DNA of 64,000 nt from Mycobacterium montefiorense (GTDB taxonomy: Bacteria; Actinomycetota; Actinomycetes; Mycobacteriales; Mycobacteriaceae). Within the stretch, counting starts at the first letter, position 1. Each line of letters opens with the position of its first letter. Shown one piece after another: positions 10,701 through 23,100 of this stretch. The notes beneath the pieces were generated by a model. The model saw only the letters and a program-made list of their open reading frames with translations, was not told where the DNA came from and ran no database searches. The position numbers were made by a program, and so were the translations under genes. The DNA lies in contig NZ_BFCH01000002.1 in NCBI RefSeq assembly GCF_003112775.1, forward strand, positions 62,001 to 126,000. Reading direction: 5' to 3'.

Positions 10701-13700
10701 TCGCCATAGGGGCAGGCCACAAACCGCGACGCCGTTAACTCCGGCCGGCGCAGATACCCGCATGCCACGCCGTCGCCGGCGACGTACAACTCACCCACCA
10801 CGCCGATGGGCACCGGACGCAGCCAGCCATCGAGCACGAACAGCGCCGCGGTCGAAACCGGTGCGCCGATGGGCGCCGCTCCCGACCCTGCGGTCAAGGG
10901 CGCACTCATCGACGCGTAGACGGTGACTTCAGTGGGGCCGTAGGCGTTGATCACCGTCCTGCTGCCGTCCGCCCATTGGTCGACCACGTCGGCGGGGCAG
11001 GCCTCTCCACCCAGCAGCACCGCCACCGAATCCAACTGCCGTGGCGTCAATGCGGCTACCGCGGAGGGCGTTTGGGTCAGGACATTTATGCCTTCGTCGA
11101 CCAGCAGGGTCTGGAAGTCCACCGGAGAGGCGGTCACCGACTCCGGCACCACGACGAGTCGTCCGCCATGCAGCAGCGCCCCCCAGATCTCCCACACCGA
11201 GAAGTCGAATCCGTAGGAGTGGCATTGCGTCCACACCTGAGTCAGCGGCAGGTGCGCGGGCCCGGAGCTGGCCAGGTGTGCCACGTTACGATGGCTGACC
11301 GCAACACCTTTCGGCACACCGGTGGTGCCCGAGGTGTAAATCAGGTACGCGATATCGTCGGGTGATGGTGCCGCCGGTGCGGTAGCCGGCTGGCTCACTA
11401 CGGCGGGGTCGTAGATGTCGATAATGCGTACGTCGTGTCCGTCCAGCAGGGGGCACAGTTCGATCGTGGTGAGTGCGGCGATCGGGGCGGCGTCGGCCAG
11501 CATGAAGCCGATCCGTGCGTCGGGGAGGGCGGGGTCGATCGCCAGGTACGCCGCCCCAGTCTTCAGCACCGCCAGCATCGCGATGATGGCCTCGGCAGAA
11601 CGCGAAAACACCAGTGCCACGTACTGTCCCGGGCAGGAACCGTGGGCAAAGAGCAGCTGCGCCAACCGATTAGCGGCCTCGTCCAGCTCGCGATAGCTAT
11701 GCGAGCGGCCTTCGAAGCTCACCGCCACCGCGTGCGGGCCGCGCTGTACTTGTTCGGCGAACAACTCTGGGATGGATGCCGGCGCAACCGCGCGTCGGGT
11801 CAACACCGCGCGGTTACCCATCGCAGCCATCAGGGCTTGCTCGTCGGCATCCAATAGCTCGATAGAAGACAGCCTGCGAGTGGGATCGGTGATCATGGCC
11901 AAGAGCACGTCGTGAAGTTGCACAAGGAGTGTGTCGATGCAGTCGGCGGCGAAAACGTCGGTGCTGTATTCCACCCGCAGGCCGAGCTCACTGCCGGGCA
12001 TGGCTTGCAAGGTCAACGGATAGTGGTTGTACTCGCGGGCGGTAATTTCGCCGATGGCCAACCCGTCGACCCCGGCGAGGTTGGCGGCGTCGACGGGGTA
12101 GTTCTCGAAAACGAACAGCGTGTCGAAGAGTTGGTCGTGGCCAGTGACACGGTGGACCTCGGGTAGTGCCAGATGTTGGTGCTCGAGGGTGTGGTTGTTG
12201 GCGCCGTGCAGTTGGTCGAGTAGGTCGGCGGTGGTGGTCAGCGGTGTGCAGTTGGCCCGAACCGGCACGGTGTTGATCAGCAGACCCACCATTGCGTCCG
12301 CACCGGGAACTTCGGTGGGCCGGCCGGAGACCGCGGTGCCGAAGGCGACGTCGTGCTGACCGGTCAGCCACATCAGCAGCTGTGCCCAGCCGACCTGCAA
12401 CACGGTGTTGACGGTGGTGTGGTGTGCGCGAGCCAGCGCGCCCAGCGCCCGCGTCGTCTGTTCACTGACGCGAGACGTCTGCACTGCGCGCCGCCCCGGC
12501 CCGAGCCGCGCCGGCGGGCCCACTAGCGTAGGAGTCTCGAAGCCCGCGAACGCCTCTCGCCAAGCCCGGTGGGCGGCGTCGAGGTCTCGCTCGGCCAGCC
12601 AGCCGACAAATCGGCGATAGGGCGTGGGTGCGGGGAGTCGATGCCCGAAATAACTGGCGAAGATCTCCTGCGCCAGGATCGGCAGCGACCAGCCGTCGAG
12701 CACGATGTGGTGATTGGTCAGCACCAATCGGTGGCGCTCTTTAGCGGTACGCAGCAACGCGACCCGGAACGCCGGCGGCTCAGTCAGATCGCAGACCGCG
12801 GCGCGTTCGGCGGCGGCCACCCCATCGACTCGTTGAGTATCCTCGCCGACCTCGATGTATTGCCACGCCGGCTGGGGGTTGGCCGGAACGACCTGGACCG
12901 GCTGGTCGAATTGCCCGCAGAAGCGGGCGGCCAGGTTGGGATGGCGGCCGACCACGGTGTGGACGGCATTGCGCAACCGGTCCGGGTCCAGCGGCCCGGT
13001 AATCGTGATGTCGAGCTGCATCGCATAGATGTCGTCGCTGCTTCCACGGATTGTGTTGGCGTGGAACAACAGTCCCTGCTGCAGCGGAGTGAGCGGCAGG
13101 ATATCGGCGACGCGGTCTCGCCGGCAAAGCTCGTCGATCTGTTGCTGGCTCAGCTGGGCCGGCAGGATATCCGACGGGGTCAGCCCGCCGCCGCCGTGCT
13201 GGACGTGCGCGCAGATTCCCGCGAGGGCGTCAAACCATAGCTGGGCGATCCGGCTGATCACGGGGCCGTCGACTATCGAGGGCGCCCAGGTCCAAGTGGC
13301 ATGCAGGTGTGGGCCGGCTTCGGTGTCCAGGGTGCTGGCGTTGAGTTCGACGCTGTGTCCCAACGGCATTGGGATCGCGGAGGAACCCGCCGCCGTCAGC
13401 AGGCCGTCCTGGCTGATTTGCCACAGCATGTCGGAGAGTTCCGCCGCGCCGCCGAGTCGGCCCAGATAGTTGAACCCGATCGCGGGGTCGGTCCCGGTCA
13501 ACTCCACCTCGGCGTTGAGGTAACGGAGCAGGCCGTAGCTGAGGCCGTCGGGCACCGAGCGCAGTTGCTCTTTGGCGGCTTTGACCGCCGCGCCGAGCGC
13601 GGAGTCGCCGGAGATCACCTGCGCCCAGTCCAGTCCCCTAAACTCTAGGGCCACAGGATATTTGGTGGTGAACCACCCCACGGTGCGCGATAGGTCGACG

Positions 13701-14185
13701 TTCGATGCCAGCTCGTCGTGACGGCCGTGGCCTTCGACGTCGATGCCGATCGGCGAGCCGGTGCCCAAAAACTCTGCCCAGGCCAATCCGAACGCGATCA
13801 ACAGAATGTCCTGTACGCCAGCGTGAAACGCCGTGGGTACCTCACCCAGTAGCATCCTGGTGGTCTCGGCGTTCAGCTCCATCGACATCTGACCAGCGCT
13901 GGCGTAGGTGTCGAGCTCGGGGTGGGGCGCGGGCAGCGCGCTTGGCACTGCCGCCACCTGCCGCCACGTGTCGGCGTGGCCGACGACGTCGGCGGCGCGC
14001 GCGTGCTGGGCAAGCAGTGACGACCACCGGGCAAACGACGTGCCGCCCGCGGGTAGCTCGATGGGCTGCCCGTTGTGCCGCTGGCCCAGGCGATATTGAG
14101 GTCTTCCAACAGGATTCGCCATGACACCGCATCGACGGCAAGGTGGTGAATGATCAGCATGAGCTGACGGGTGGACGTAGCCCAC
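4784..14185 (-). CDS. NRPS segment 3: rest of E3-C-A-T-C-A(N-MT)-T-TE (modules 7 and 8, release)
   Basis: Residues 1 to about 33 are an out-of-frame reading of the E3 domain; true homology begins at [17 protein letters not shown] (near 14090), which completes E3. Then C7 (DCL), A7, T7, C8 ([12 protein letters not shown]), A8 interrupted between motifs A8 and A9 by an N-methyltransferase domain (SAM motif [12 protein letters not shown] near 7010-7045), T8 and a type I thioesterase with GWSFGG nucleophile motif and a C-terminal His (STHLEML). The A8 code DFWSVGMVHK fits threonine, so the last residue should be N-methyl-L-threonine; the TE would hydrolyse or cyclise. There is an unusual Arg-rich loop of about 25 residues in the TE before WRPYVAGEI. 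The stop lies 3 bp from the convergent SRPBCC gene. Confidence 0.88.
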   Translation of the reverse strand: MGYVHPSAHADHSPPCRRCGVMANPVGRPQYRLGQRHNGQPIELPAGGTSFARWSSLLAQHARAADVVGHADTWRQVAAVPSALPAPHPELDTYASAGQMSMELNAETTRMLLGEVPTAFHAGVQDILLIAFGLAWAEFLGTGSPIGIDVEGHGRHDELASNVDLSRTVGWFTTKYPVALEFRGLDWAQVISGDSALGAAVKAAKEQLRSVPDGLSYGLLRYLNAEVELTGTDPAIGFNYLGRLGGAAELSDMLWQISQDGLLTAAGSSAIPMPLGHSVELNASTLDTEAGPHLHATWTWAPSIVDGPVISRIAQLWFDALAGICAHVQHGGGGLTPSDILPAQLSQQQIDELCRRDRVADILPLTPLQQGLLFHANTIRGSSDDIYAMQLDITITGPLDPDRLRNAVHTVVGRHPNLAARFCGQFDQPVQVVPANPQPAWQYIEVGEDTQRVDGVAAAERAAVCDLTEPPAFRVALLRTAKERHRLVLTNHHIVLDGWSLPILAQEIFASYFGHRLPAPTPYRRFVGWLAERDLDAAHRAWREAFAGFETPTLVGPPARLGPGRRAVQTSRVSEQTTRALGALARAHHTTVNTVLQVGWAQLLMWLTGQHDVAFGTAVSGRPTEVPGADAMVGLLINTVPVRANCTPLTTTADLLDQLHGANNHTLEHQHLALPEVHRVTGHDQLFDTLFVFENYPVDAANLAGVDGLAIGEITAREYNHYPLTLQAMPGSELGLRVEYSTDVFAADCIDTLLVQLHDVLLAMITDPTRRLSSIELLDADEQALMAAMGNRAVLTRRAVAPASIPELFAEQVQRGPHAVAVSFEGRSHSYRELDEAANRLAQLLFAHGSCPGQYVALVFSRSAEAIIAMLAVLKTGAAYLAIDPALPDARIGFMLADAAPIAALTTIELCPLLDGHDVRIIDIYDPAVVSQPATAPAAPSPDDIAYLIYTSGTTGVPKGVAVSHRNVAHLASSGPAHLPLTQVWTQCHSYGFDFSVWEIWGALLHGGRLVVVPESVTASPVDFQTLLVDEGINVLTQTPSAVAALTPRQLDSVAVLLGGEACPADVVDQWADGSRTVINAYGPTEVTVYASMSAPLTAGSGAAPIGAPVSTAALFVLDGWLRPVPIGVVGELYVAGDGVACGYLRRPELTASRFVACPYGERGARMYRTGDLVRWHPDGQLDYVGRADEQVKIRGYRIELGEIQTALASLDGVEQAAVITRKDGAGTTRVIGYVTGTADPAELRTALADKLPAYMIPAIVVVLETLPLTANGKLDTRALPAPDYRDTDHYHAPANAVEEILAGIYSHVLGIEQVGTDDSFFDLGGDSLSAMRLTTAINSVLDADLQVHSLFDAPTIAALAPRIGANETGRRKPLAAGPRPALVPLSFAQSRLWFLYRFEGGVATYNMPTAFRISGALDVEALDAALDDVIARHESLRTIFVDIDGVPYQEVLPATPGLWRRGGDAAVSLAPHQMVPNLVALAKYSFDLSAEIPIRAQIYSVGPEDYVVGIVVHHIAFDGWSLAPMVSDISAAYRIRRQRQLPQRVPLAVQYVDYTLWQRAQFGDLADADSPIAAQLAYWEHALAGMPERLQLPTDRPYPLVADYRGYNVALQWPAELQQRIREVAREHNATSFMVIQAALAVLLSAVSASSDVAVGFPIAGRRDPALDALVGFFVNTLVLRVEVAGDPTFAELLGQVRRRSLAAYENQDVPFEVLVERINPARSLTHHPLVQVMLAWQSVVGHRVDPASGLALDDVQVTPLPMDTHTARMDLVFHLAEHWSDVGEPAGIEGMVEFRTDVFDAATISALIERLHRVLVAVTTDPTRRLSSTDLLAADEYARLDRWGNREVLSQNALPALSIPERWAEQAALTPQALAVTFAGLSMTYREVEDDANRLAHLLAAHGAGPGQPVALLFTRSTEAIIAILAVLKTGAAYLALDPAHPDARIGFMVGDAKPVAAITTAALADRLDGYGLAVITIDDPRIPGYPCAPLPMPAPDDIAYMIYTSGTTGTPKGVAVPHRNVTQLLGSLQAQLDMKQVWAQSHSLAFDFSVWEIWGALLHGGRLVVVPESVTRSPEDFHALLAAEHVGVLSRTPTAFYALQTANRLQPELARQLKLQTVVFGGEALEPQRLRTWLQHHPGPPRLINMYGITETTVHASFRELSDGDIDSSVSPIGGPLAHLAFFVLDKWLRQVPTGVVGELYVAGAGLADGYLRRPDLTAARFLACPFAGAEAPGQRMYRTGDLVSWGADGQLRYLGRADEQVKIRGYRIELGEIESALLDCPQVTQAVTTVHHGNAGDHLIAYITLGHETSADHDTEIVGQWQGVYDELYDGRDAMPQFGMDFRGWNSSYTGEPIPLEEMFEWRTATVDRIMALRPNRLLEIGAGSGLLLSQIAPHCEHYVATDMSAVAIDNLARSLERLQIPWRDRVEVLTRPAHITEGLPQGYFDTIIVNSVVQYFPNSAYLAGLIDSAMELLAPGGALFLGDIRNYALQDAFQTGVALARTTTADAAEIRQRVHRAVVSEPELLLTPDFFTGWAADHASVAGLDVQVKRGLADNELNRYRYDVVIRKTPAPVRSVTTAPTWTWTDCAGLLGLHARLASRRPAAVRITEIPRAGVATDVRIEHALAEGLPLADALTPPPAAPDIVTPEQLHRLGENAGYRVAVTWGAEPGTLDAVFLSPAEPDTALTDLYLSSAGTRHRGTHANNPNTNMEISAVRQRLAARLPEYMVPAQIVVLEEFPLTSSGKIDSKALPTPLFAATPFAAPHGETEQLIAGIYAQVLGIERVGVEDSFFDLGGDSLSAMRVIATINAALDVHLAVRTMFYAPSVRSLTEQLSRQDNTSEVVGVEVFQEGTGAPLCCIHDGLGLSWPYRALGNYLDCPIIGINQIAQDGEPEAASIRIMAANYADRLQARYPDGPYKILGWSFGGVVAHELAVELQRRGCEVQSLVLLDPVFSAHKLMAKMTANRAVAKNHTLDESQVLEHILRTNRIDIPERSEPLTYRQAAELAQQQGVMFGLPPQQLLAFMAQSVTANQLHLAEHEPGVFDGDMVIFSAARARSDNGDGHRRRRGQRIGRVARSQQRVWRPYVAGEIATYSVDSTHLEMLTADSLSEYGEQLKLFLETRVTPR

Positions 14186-17100
14186 ACCGCGTTCAGCATC
14201 GTCCCGCTCGCCGGGTTCAACCGTGCCCGCGCCTCGGTCAGTGCGGCGTCCGTCAGCCCGTCAACGGTGTTCAGGCAAGCGCGGGCATCCGCCGTGCCGA
14301 CCTCGGGCACCCGTAGCGAGCCATCGTCGTCGATGCGCAGCCGCAGCATGGCATGCGCATCCAGCAATGCCTGGAGCACCACCACCACGTCGTCTTCGGT
14401 GACGCCGGCCGGGGCCTGTACCGCCAGTGTCTGGTTGAACTGCTCGATCGGGCCCTCAATGTTCTGCAGCCAGTGCATGATCGGGGTGGGCACCACCGGC
14501 CCGATGCCCTCGTCGACGATGCCGCTGTCTGCGGACGTGACGTTGACTACCAGAGCCAGTCGGGCCACGGTCTGCTCGACGAAGATGTCACGCGGACGGC
14601 ACATTACGCCGGCCGCCCGCGCTCGGGCCACGACTTGCATCGACAAAATGCTGTCCCCACCCAAATCGAAGAAGGAGTCGTCGACGCCGACTCGCTCTAC
14701 GCCGAGCACGTCGGCGTAGATCCCGGCCAGGATCTCCTCGGTCGCGGTGCCCGCAGCGCGGTAGCGGTCGATGTCGCTGTATTCCGGTGCCGGCAAGGCA
14801 CGGGTATCGAGTTTCCCGTTGACCGTGAGAGGAAGCGCTTCGATCAGCACCACCGTCGACGGAACCAGGTACGGCGGCAGCCGGTCGGACAGCGCCGCGC
14901 GCGCACGTGCGGGATCGGCGGTGCCGGTGATGTAGCCGACCAGACGAGTCGCGCCGGGATGGTCTTCGCGAGTGACCACCGCAGCTTGATCAACACCATC
15001 CAAATCTGCTAGGGCCGAGCGAATTTCGCCGAGCTCGATGCGATAGCCGCGGATTTTAACCTGCTCGTCGGCACGCCCGAGGTAATCCAGTTGGCCATCG
15101 ACCCGCCAGCGCACCAGGTCCCCGGTGCGGTACATCCGCGATCCGGACCGGCCGAACGGGCAGGCGACGAATCGCGACGCGGTGAGCTCGGCCTGGCCGC
15201 GGTATCCGCATGCCACACCGGCACCGGCGATGTACAACTCACCGACCACGCCGATGGGTGCCCGCCGCAACCATGCATCGAGGACAAACAGCGCCGCGGT
15301 CGACACCGGCGCGCCGATCGGCACCAAGGCTGTGCCCGGTGTCAACGGTGCGCTCATCGACGCGTACACGGTGGCCTCGCTGGGGCCGTAGGCGTTGATT
15401 ACTACCCGGCCATCCGCCCATTGATCCACTATCTCGGCCGGGCACGGCTCCCCGCCGAGCAATAGCGCCGTCGACTCCAATTGCTGCGGGGCCAACACCG
15501 CTACCGCGGAGGGGGTCTGGGTGAGGACGTTGACCTGTTCGGCGATCAGCAGGGCGTGGAAGTCTTCGGGCGAGGTCGTTGCCGACTCGGGCACCACCAC
15601 CAGACGTGCCCCGCCGAGTAGGGCGGCCCAGATTTCCCACACCGAGAAGTCGAACGCATATGAGTGGCATTGCGTCCATACCTGCGCCGCCGGCAGCTCT
15701 TCGGGAGTCGACTGCGCTATGTGGGCGAGATTGCGGTGTGTGACGGCCACGCCCTTGGGATCACCGGTGGTGCCCGACGTGTACACGAGGTAGGCGATGT
15801 CCTCGGCCGACGGACCCGGTAGCCACGTGCTGGGCTGGGCGGCGACGGCGGGATCGTCGATATCGACGACCGCGAGGTCGTATCCGGCGAGCCGGAGGCG
15901 CAGCTCGGCGGTGGTGATCGCGACAACTGGGGCGGCATCGGTGAGCATGAATTTGATTCGGGCGTCGGGCAGGGTGGGGTCGATCGCCAGATAGGCCGCG
16001 CCCGCCTTGAGTGCTGCCAGCATCGCGACGATCGCCTCGGCCGACCGCTGCATCAGTAGCGCCACACTATGGCCCGGCCGCACGCCATAAGCAGTCAGTA
16101 AGTGCGCCAACCGGTTAGACGCCTCGTCGAGGCCACGGTACGTCAGTGAGCGGCCCTCGAATGTGACTGCCGTCGTGTCGGGTGCCCGGGCTACGTGTTC
16201 GGCGAACAGCGCCGGGACCGACACCGCGGCTGGTGCGGGTCGAGCCAGGACCGCGCGGTTACCCATTTCGTCGAGGCGGGCGTGCTCATCGGCATCCAAC
16301 AGTTGGATCGAGGAAAGCCGGCGGCCGGAGTCGGCGGTGATGGCCTCGAGTACCCGCTCGAACCGCTGCACCAGAGTCTGGATGCTGCGGCGATCGAACA
16401 CGTCGGTACGGTATTCCACCGTCCCGGAGATTCCCGCCGGCTCGCCGGCCCGGGTGTAGCGCTCGACCAATGAGAACGCCAAATCCATTCGTGCGGTGTG
16501 GGTCTCAATCGCCAGCGGGGCGGCCTGGACATCGCCTAGCGCCAATCCGGGGGTGGGGTCCTCGCCGTGCAGGTTCTGCCAGCCCAACATCACTTGGATG
16601 AGCGGGTGATGCGTCAGGCTTCGGGTGGGGTTGAGTCGCTCGACGAGGACCTCGAACGGCACGTCTTGGTGCTCATAGGCGGCCAGGCTGCGCTGGCGGA
16701 CCTGGGCCAGCAGCTCGGCAACGGTAAGGTCGCCGTCGACCTCGACGCGCAGCACCAGGGTGTTGACAAAGAAGCCCACCAGGTCGTCGAGGGCTGCGTC
16801 GCGGCGCCCGGCGATCGGGAAGCCCACGGCTACGTCCGAATTCGCGCTGACGTGCGATAGCAGCACCGCCAAAGTGGCCTGGACCACCATAAAGGTCGTC
16901 GCGTTGTGCTCGCGAGCCAATTGGCGTATCTGCAGCTGCAATTCAGCTGACCACGCCACCTCGACGGTGGCTCCGTGTTGGTCGGCCACCGGCGGGTAAG
17001 GCCGATCGACGGGAAGCGCTAAGCGCTCCGGCATGCCGGCCAAGGCTTCTTCCCAGTAGGACAGCTGGGCCGCGATCGGGCTGGCCGGGTCGTCGAGGCG

Positions 17101-20100
17101 CCCGAACTGGACGTGCTGCCACAGGGTGTAGTCGGCATACTGCACCGGCAGTGGTGCCCAGCGTGGTGGTTCCCCCACTCGCCGCGCGGCGTATGCCTCA
17201 CCGAGATCTCGCACCAGCGGCGCGACCGACGATCCGTCTGCGGCGATGTGATGTACTACGCCGACGAGCACGTGCTCATCGGTGCCAAGGCGGAAAAGCG
17301 TTGTTCGCAACGGAATTTCGGTGGCCAGGTCGAATGTGTAGCGCGCCGCGGCTTCGATCTCCTGGCCACGCTCCGTGGCGGACCAGGCGGCGGCATCTAC
17401 TACTTGCAAACTGAACTGCGCCGAATCGGCGGCGACAACGACTTGTTGGGGGATGCCGTCGGGCGCCACGAACAGTGTTCGCAGGCTCTCATGGCGTGCG
17501 ATCACATCGACGAGCGCGGCGTCTAGTGCATCGACGTCGAGGCGGCCGGAGAGCCGCAGTGCGACTGCCATGTTGTAGACCGGGGAAGGCCCCTGCAACT
17601 GATCCAAGAACCACAGTCGCGATTGGGCAAACGACAACGGCACCAGGGTGGGTCGCTCCCCGGCCGCCAACGGTTCCTGCCATCCACGGCCCGAGCCGAT
17701 GAGGGGAGCCAACCTGGCGATGGTGGGCGCGTCGAACAAAGTGTGCACTTGCAGGCCCGGGTCGAGGCCAGAGTTGATCATGGCGATCAGGCGCATCGCC
17801 GAAAGCGAGTCACCGCCCAGGTCGAAGAACGAGTCGTCGACGCCGACCTGTTCGACACCTAGGACCTGGGCGTAAATGCCGGCGAGGATCTCTTCGATGG
17901 CGCTGGCCGAAGGGCGGTTATCCACCGCAACGCCTCGGTATTCAGGTGCGGGCAGCGCGCGGGTGTCGAGTTTGCCGTTAGGCGTCAGCGGCAGCGCCTC
18001 CAACGACACCAGCGCGGCTGGCACCATGTAAGACGGCAGTCGCTCGGCCAGCGCGCTGAGCACTACGGCCGGGTCCGCGGTTCCGGTGATGTAGCCGACC
18101 AGACGTGTGGCACCGGGGCGGTCCGTGCGGGTGATGACGACAGCTTGTTCGACGCCTTCCAAACCGGCTAGAGCCGTTTGGATTTCGCCAAGTTCGATGC
18201 GGTAGCCGCGGATCTTGACTTGTTCGTCGGCGCGGCCGAGGTAGTCCAGTTGGCCGTCGGTGCGCCAGCGGACCAGGTCGCCGGTGCGATACATCCGGGT
18301 GCCGGGGTCGCCGTACGGGCAGGCGATGAACCGCGGCGCCGTCAGGTCGGGCCGGCCGAGATATCCGCACGCCACTCCCGCACCGGCCACATACAACTCG
18401 CCGGCGACCCCCGCCGGCACCGGGCGCAACCAGCCATCGAGTACAAACACCGCGGCGGTCGATACCGGCGCGCCAATCGGCACCACGGCCATACCCGGTG
18501 TCAACGGCGCACTCATGGAGGCGTACACGGTGGCTTCGGTCGGGCCGTAGGCGTTGATCACCATCCGGCCGGTCGCCCACTGGTCCACCACTTCGGCGGG
18601 GCAGGCCTCCCCGCCGAGCAACAGCGCAACGGATTCCAGGCTGTCGTGGTTCAATAGTGCTGCAGCCGAGGGGGTTTGGGTCAACACATTGACCTGTTCG
18701 GCGACAAGCAGTGCATGGAAGTCCCGCGGCGAACCAGTCACCGATTCGGGTACCACCACCAGCCGTCCGCCGCCGAGCAGGGCGGCCCAGATCTCCCACA
18801 CCGAGAAGTCGAAGCCATAGGAGTGGCACTGCGTCCATACCTGTGCGACGGGTAGCTCGAGGGGTGTTGATGCAGCCAGGTGAGCCAGGTTGCGGTGGCT
18901 GACCGCAACGCCTTTGGGGACGCCGGTGGTACCCGAGGTGTAAATCAGATATGCGATATCTTCCGGGCTCGGTGACGGTGGTGGCGTGGCGGGTTGGCGG
19001 TCGATGGCGGGGTCATCGACGTCGATGATCCGTAGGTCATACCCGCGCAGCCGCGGGCGCAGCTGTGCAGTGGTGAGCGCGGCGATCGGCGCGGCATCGG
19101 CGAGCATGAACCCGATGCGAGGGTCGGGGTGGGCCGGGTCGATCGCCAGGTACGCTGCCCCGGCCTTGAGCACCGCCAGCATCGCGACGATGGCGTCGGC
19201 GGAGCGGGAAAACAGCAGTGCCACTGACTGTCCCGGGCCTGCTCCCTGGTCGGCCAATAGATGCGCTATCCGGTTGGCCGCGTCGTCGAGCTGGCGGTAA
19301 GTGAGCGAGTGGCCCGCTAAGCTCACCGCCACCGAATCGGGAGCGCGCGCGACTTGGTCGGCGAACAACGCCGGAATCGACGCGATTGCCGGGCCGGGTC
19401 GGGTCAACACCTCCCGATTCCCGATCGCGTCGAGGCGGGCGAGCTCGTCGTGGTCCAGCAGCTGCATTGAGGAAAGCGGTTGTGCCGCCGCGGTGGCCAT
19501 GGCTACCAGCACCCGGTGCAGCCGTCGTACCAGCGACTCAATGAGTTCCGCGTCGAACACGCCGGTGTCGTATTCGATGCGTAGCCCGATTTCGTCACTG
19601 GGCATGGCTTGCAGTGTCAGTGGGTAGTGGTTGTATTCGCGGGCGGTAATCGAGGTGAGCGCCAACCCGTTGCCGAGCGCCGCGTCCGTGTCGATCGGAT
19701 AGTTCTCGTAGACGAACAGCGTGTCGAAGAGTTGGTCGTGTCCGGTGGCCCGGTGGATATCGGTGAGCGCCAGGTGCTGGTGGTCGAAAGTGTGATTGTT
19801 GGCCCGGTGCAATTGGTCGAGCAAGTCGGTGGTCGTCGTGCCCGCCGTGCAGACTGCCCGGACCGGAACGGTGTTGATCAACAGGCCCACCATCGCGTCG
19901 GCGCCGGGAACTTCGGTGGGCCGGCCGGAGACCGCGGTGCCGAAGACGACGTCGTGCTGGCCGGTCAGCCACATCAGCAGCTGCGCCCAGGCGGCCTGCA
20001 ACACCGTGTTGACGGTGGTGTGATGCGTACGCGCCAAGTCACCCAGAGTCGCGGTTGTCTGCGCCGAAACTGAAGAGGTGGCGATGCCGCGGCGTCCTAG

Positions 20101-23100
20101 CCCCACGCGGTCCGGCGGACCCACCAGTGTCGGGGAATCGAAGCCCGCCAACGCCTTACGCCAGGCTGCCTCGGCGGCCGCTACGTCTCGCTCGGCCAGC
20201 CAGCCGACAAATCGACGATAGGGCGTGGGTGCGGGGAGTCGCTGCCCGAAATAACTGGCGAAGATCTCTTGCGCCAGGATCGGCAGCGACCAGCCGTCCA
20301 GCACGATGTGGTGATTGGTCAGTACGCACCGGTGCAGGTCGTCGGAGGTGCGGATCAACGCCACTCGGAAGGCCGGCGGTTGGCTGAGGTCGCAGACCGC
20401 GGCGCGTTCGGCTGCGCAGATCTGCTGGATCTGTTCCTCGGAGTGCGATTCGCAATAGCGCCAGGGCACAACGGGTTCGGCGAGCAGGACCTGCACCGGC
20501 TCGTCGAATTGGTGGCAGAAGCGCGCGGTCAGGTTGGGATGGCGGGTGGCCACGGTGTGCACGGCCGCACGCAGCCGGTCCGGATCCAGCGGACCGGTGA
20601 TGGTGATATCGAGCTGCATCGCATATAGGTCGTCGGCATTGCGAGCGGTTGCGTTGGCGTGGAACAACAACCCCTGCTGCAGTGGGGTGAGCGGCAGGAT
20701 ATCGGCGACGCGCTCGTGCCGGCACAGCTCATCGATTTGCTGCTGGCTCAAGCGTGCCGGGAGAATGTCGGACGGAGTGAGCCCGCCGCCGCCGCGCCGC
20801 ACGTGTACACAGATCCCGGCCAAGGCCTCGAACCACAGCCGGCTCACGCGGCCGACCTGCTCATCATCGAGCGCGGAAGTTGCCCATGTCCACGTCGCCT
20901 GCAGATGTGGGCCGGTTTCGGCGTCGATGGTGCCGGCATTGAGTTCTACCGTGTGCCCCAACGGCATTGGGATTGCAGAGGACGCGGCCGCCACTGACGC
21001 GCCGTCCTGGCTGACCCGCCAGACATCGTCGGACAGCATGGCGGCCCCAGCGCCAAGTCGTCCAAGGTAGTTGAACCCGATCGCGGGGTCGGCGCCGTCC
21101 AGATCCGCTTCGGGGCCCAGATAGCGCAGCAGGCCGTAGTTCAGTCCGTCGGGCAGGGCGCGCAATTGTTCTTTGGCGTCCTTGACCACCGCGCCTAAGA
21201 CGGTATCTCCCGCAAGCACCTGCGCCCAGTTCAGGCCCGTAAAACTCAGGGCCACTGGATATTTAGTGGTGAACCACCCCACGGTGCGCGACAGGTCGAC
21301 GTGGGGAGCTAGCTCCTCGTGGCGGCCGTGACCCTCGACATCGATACCGATTGGCGAGCTCTGACCCAAGAACTCGGCCCAGGCCAGCCCGAATGCGATC
21401 AGCAGAATATCTTGCACCCCAGCATGAAACGCGGCGGGGACCTCACCCAGCAGCATGCTGGTGGTCTCGACATCCAATTTCACCGACAGCTGTCCCGCAC
21501 TGGCGTAGGTATCCACCGCGGGCTGGGTTGCGGGCAGTGCGGCCGGCACAGCCGCCACTTCACGCCAGGCTTCGGCCTGGGCTAGGACATCCGGGGTGCG
21601 GGCGTGTTCTTCGAGCAGCGACGCCCACCGGACAAATGAGGTTCCTTGAGCCGGCAGCGCCACCGGCTGCCCACCGCGATGCTGGGACCAGGCGATATTG
21701 AGGTCTTCCAATAGAATTCGCCATGACACCCCGTCGATGCCCAGATGGTGAATGATCAACACCAACTGCGACGTCGAGGTAACCCAGAGCGCGCTCACCA
21801 TCGCGCCGGTTGCCGGGTTCAGCCGGGCCCGGGCTCCGGCGAGCGCCTCGCCGGAGAACACTTCCACGGATTGAAGGCAGCTTTGCGCATCGACCGACCC
21901 GGCCTCGGGCGCCCGAGACGACCAGGCACCGCTGTCGTCGATGTCGACACGCAACCGCAACATGGCGTGCCGATCCAGCAAGGCCTGCAACATGACCGCC
22001 GCATCAGTCTCCGTCGCTCCGGCGGGTGCTTGCACCACGATCGTCTGGTTGAACTGCTCGATGGGGCCATCCACGCCCTGCAGCCAGCGCATGATCGGTG
22101 TGGCCGGCAGGGGACCGATGCCCTCATCGACGACGTCGCCGTCACCGGTGACCACGCTGGCTACGCCCGCCAGTCGGGCAACCGTCTGTTCGACGAAAAT
22201 GTCACGTGGACGACACAATACGCCGGCCGCCCGCGCTCGCGCGACGACCTGCATCGACAAGATGCTGTCGCCGCCCAGGTCGAAGAATGAGTCATCGACG
22301 CCGACCTGTTCGAGGCCGAGTACTTGGGCGTAGATGCCGGCCAGGATTTCTTCGATGGCATCGGTGGGGGCGCGGAAGTGATCGGCGCTGTGGTAGTCAG
22401 GGGCGGGTAGGGCGCGAGTGTCGAGTTTTCCGTTGACGGTCCGCGGTAGCTCGTCGAGGACCATGACAGCAGACGGGACCATATAGGCGGGGAGTTGTTC
22501 GGCCAGCTGCGCACGTATCGCAGTGGGGTCGGCGGCGCCGGTGGTGTAGGCCACAAGGCGGGTTGCGGCGTGCTCGTCGCGGGTGATGACGACAGCTTGC
22601 TCCACACCTTCCAAACCGGCTAGAGCCGTTTGGATTTCGCCAAGTTCGATGCGGTAGCCGCGGATCTTGACTTGTTCGTCGGCGCGGCCGAGGTAGTCCA
22701 GTTGGCCGTCGGTGCGCCAGCGAACCAGGTCGCCGGTGCGATACATCCGAGTTCCGGGGTAGCCGTACGGGCAGGCGATAAACCGCGATGCGGTCAATTC
22801 GGCCTGGCCGAGATATCCGCACGCCACTCCGGCTCCGGCAATGTACAACTCGCCGACCACCCCGGCGGGTACCGGGCGCAGCCAGGGATCCAGGACGAAC
22901 AGGGCCGCGGTGGCCACCGGTGCGCCGATGGGTGCGGCGCCCGATCCCGCTGCCAACGGCGCGCTCATGGATGCGTACACCGTGCCTTCGGTGGGGCCGT
23001 AGGCGTTGAGCACCACCCGGCCGGGAGCCCACTGGTCCACCACTTCGGCGGGGCAGGCCTCCCCGCCGAGTAACAGCGCCACGAATTCCAACCCGTCCGG

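Noticed and set aside
13873..14092. C-terminal 70 residues of NRPS segment 2
   Set aside because: Out-of-frame reading after the lost G; homology continues in the other frame.
14094..14185. Start of NRPS segment 3 ([12 protein letters not shown]...) as a real N-terminus
   Set aside because: It is an out-of-frame reading of E3 with no ribosome-binding site.
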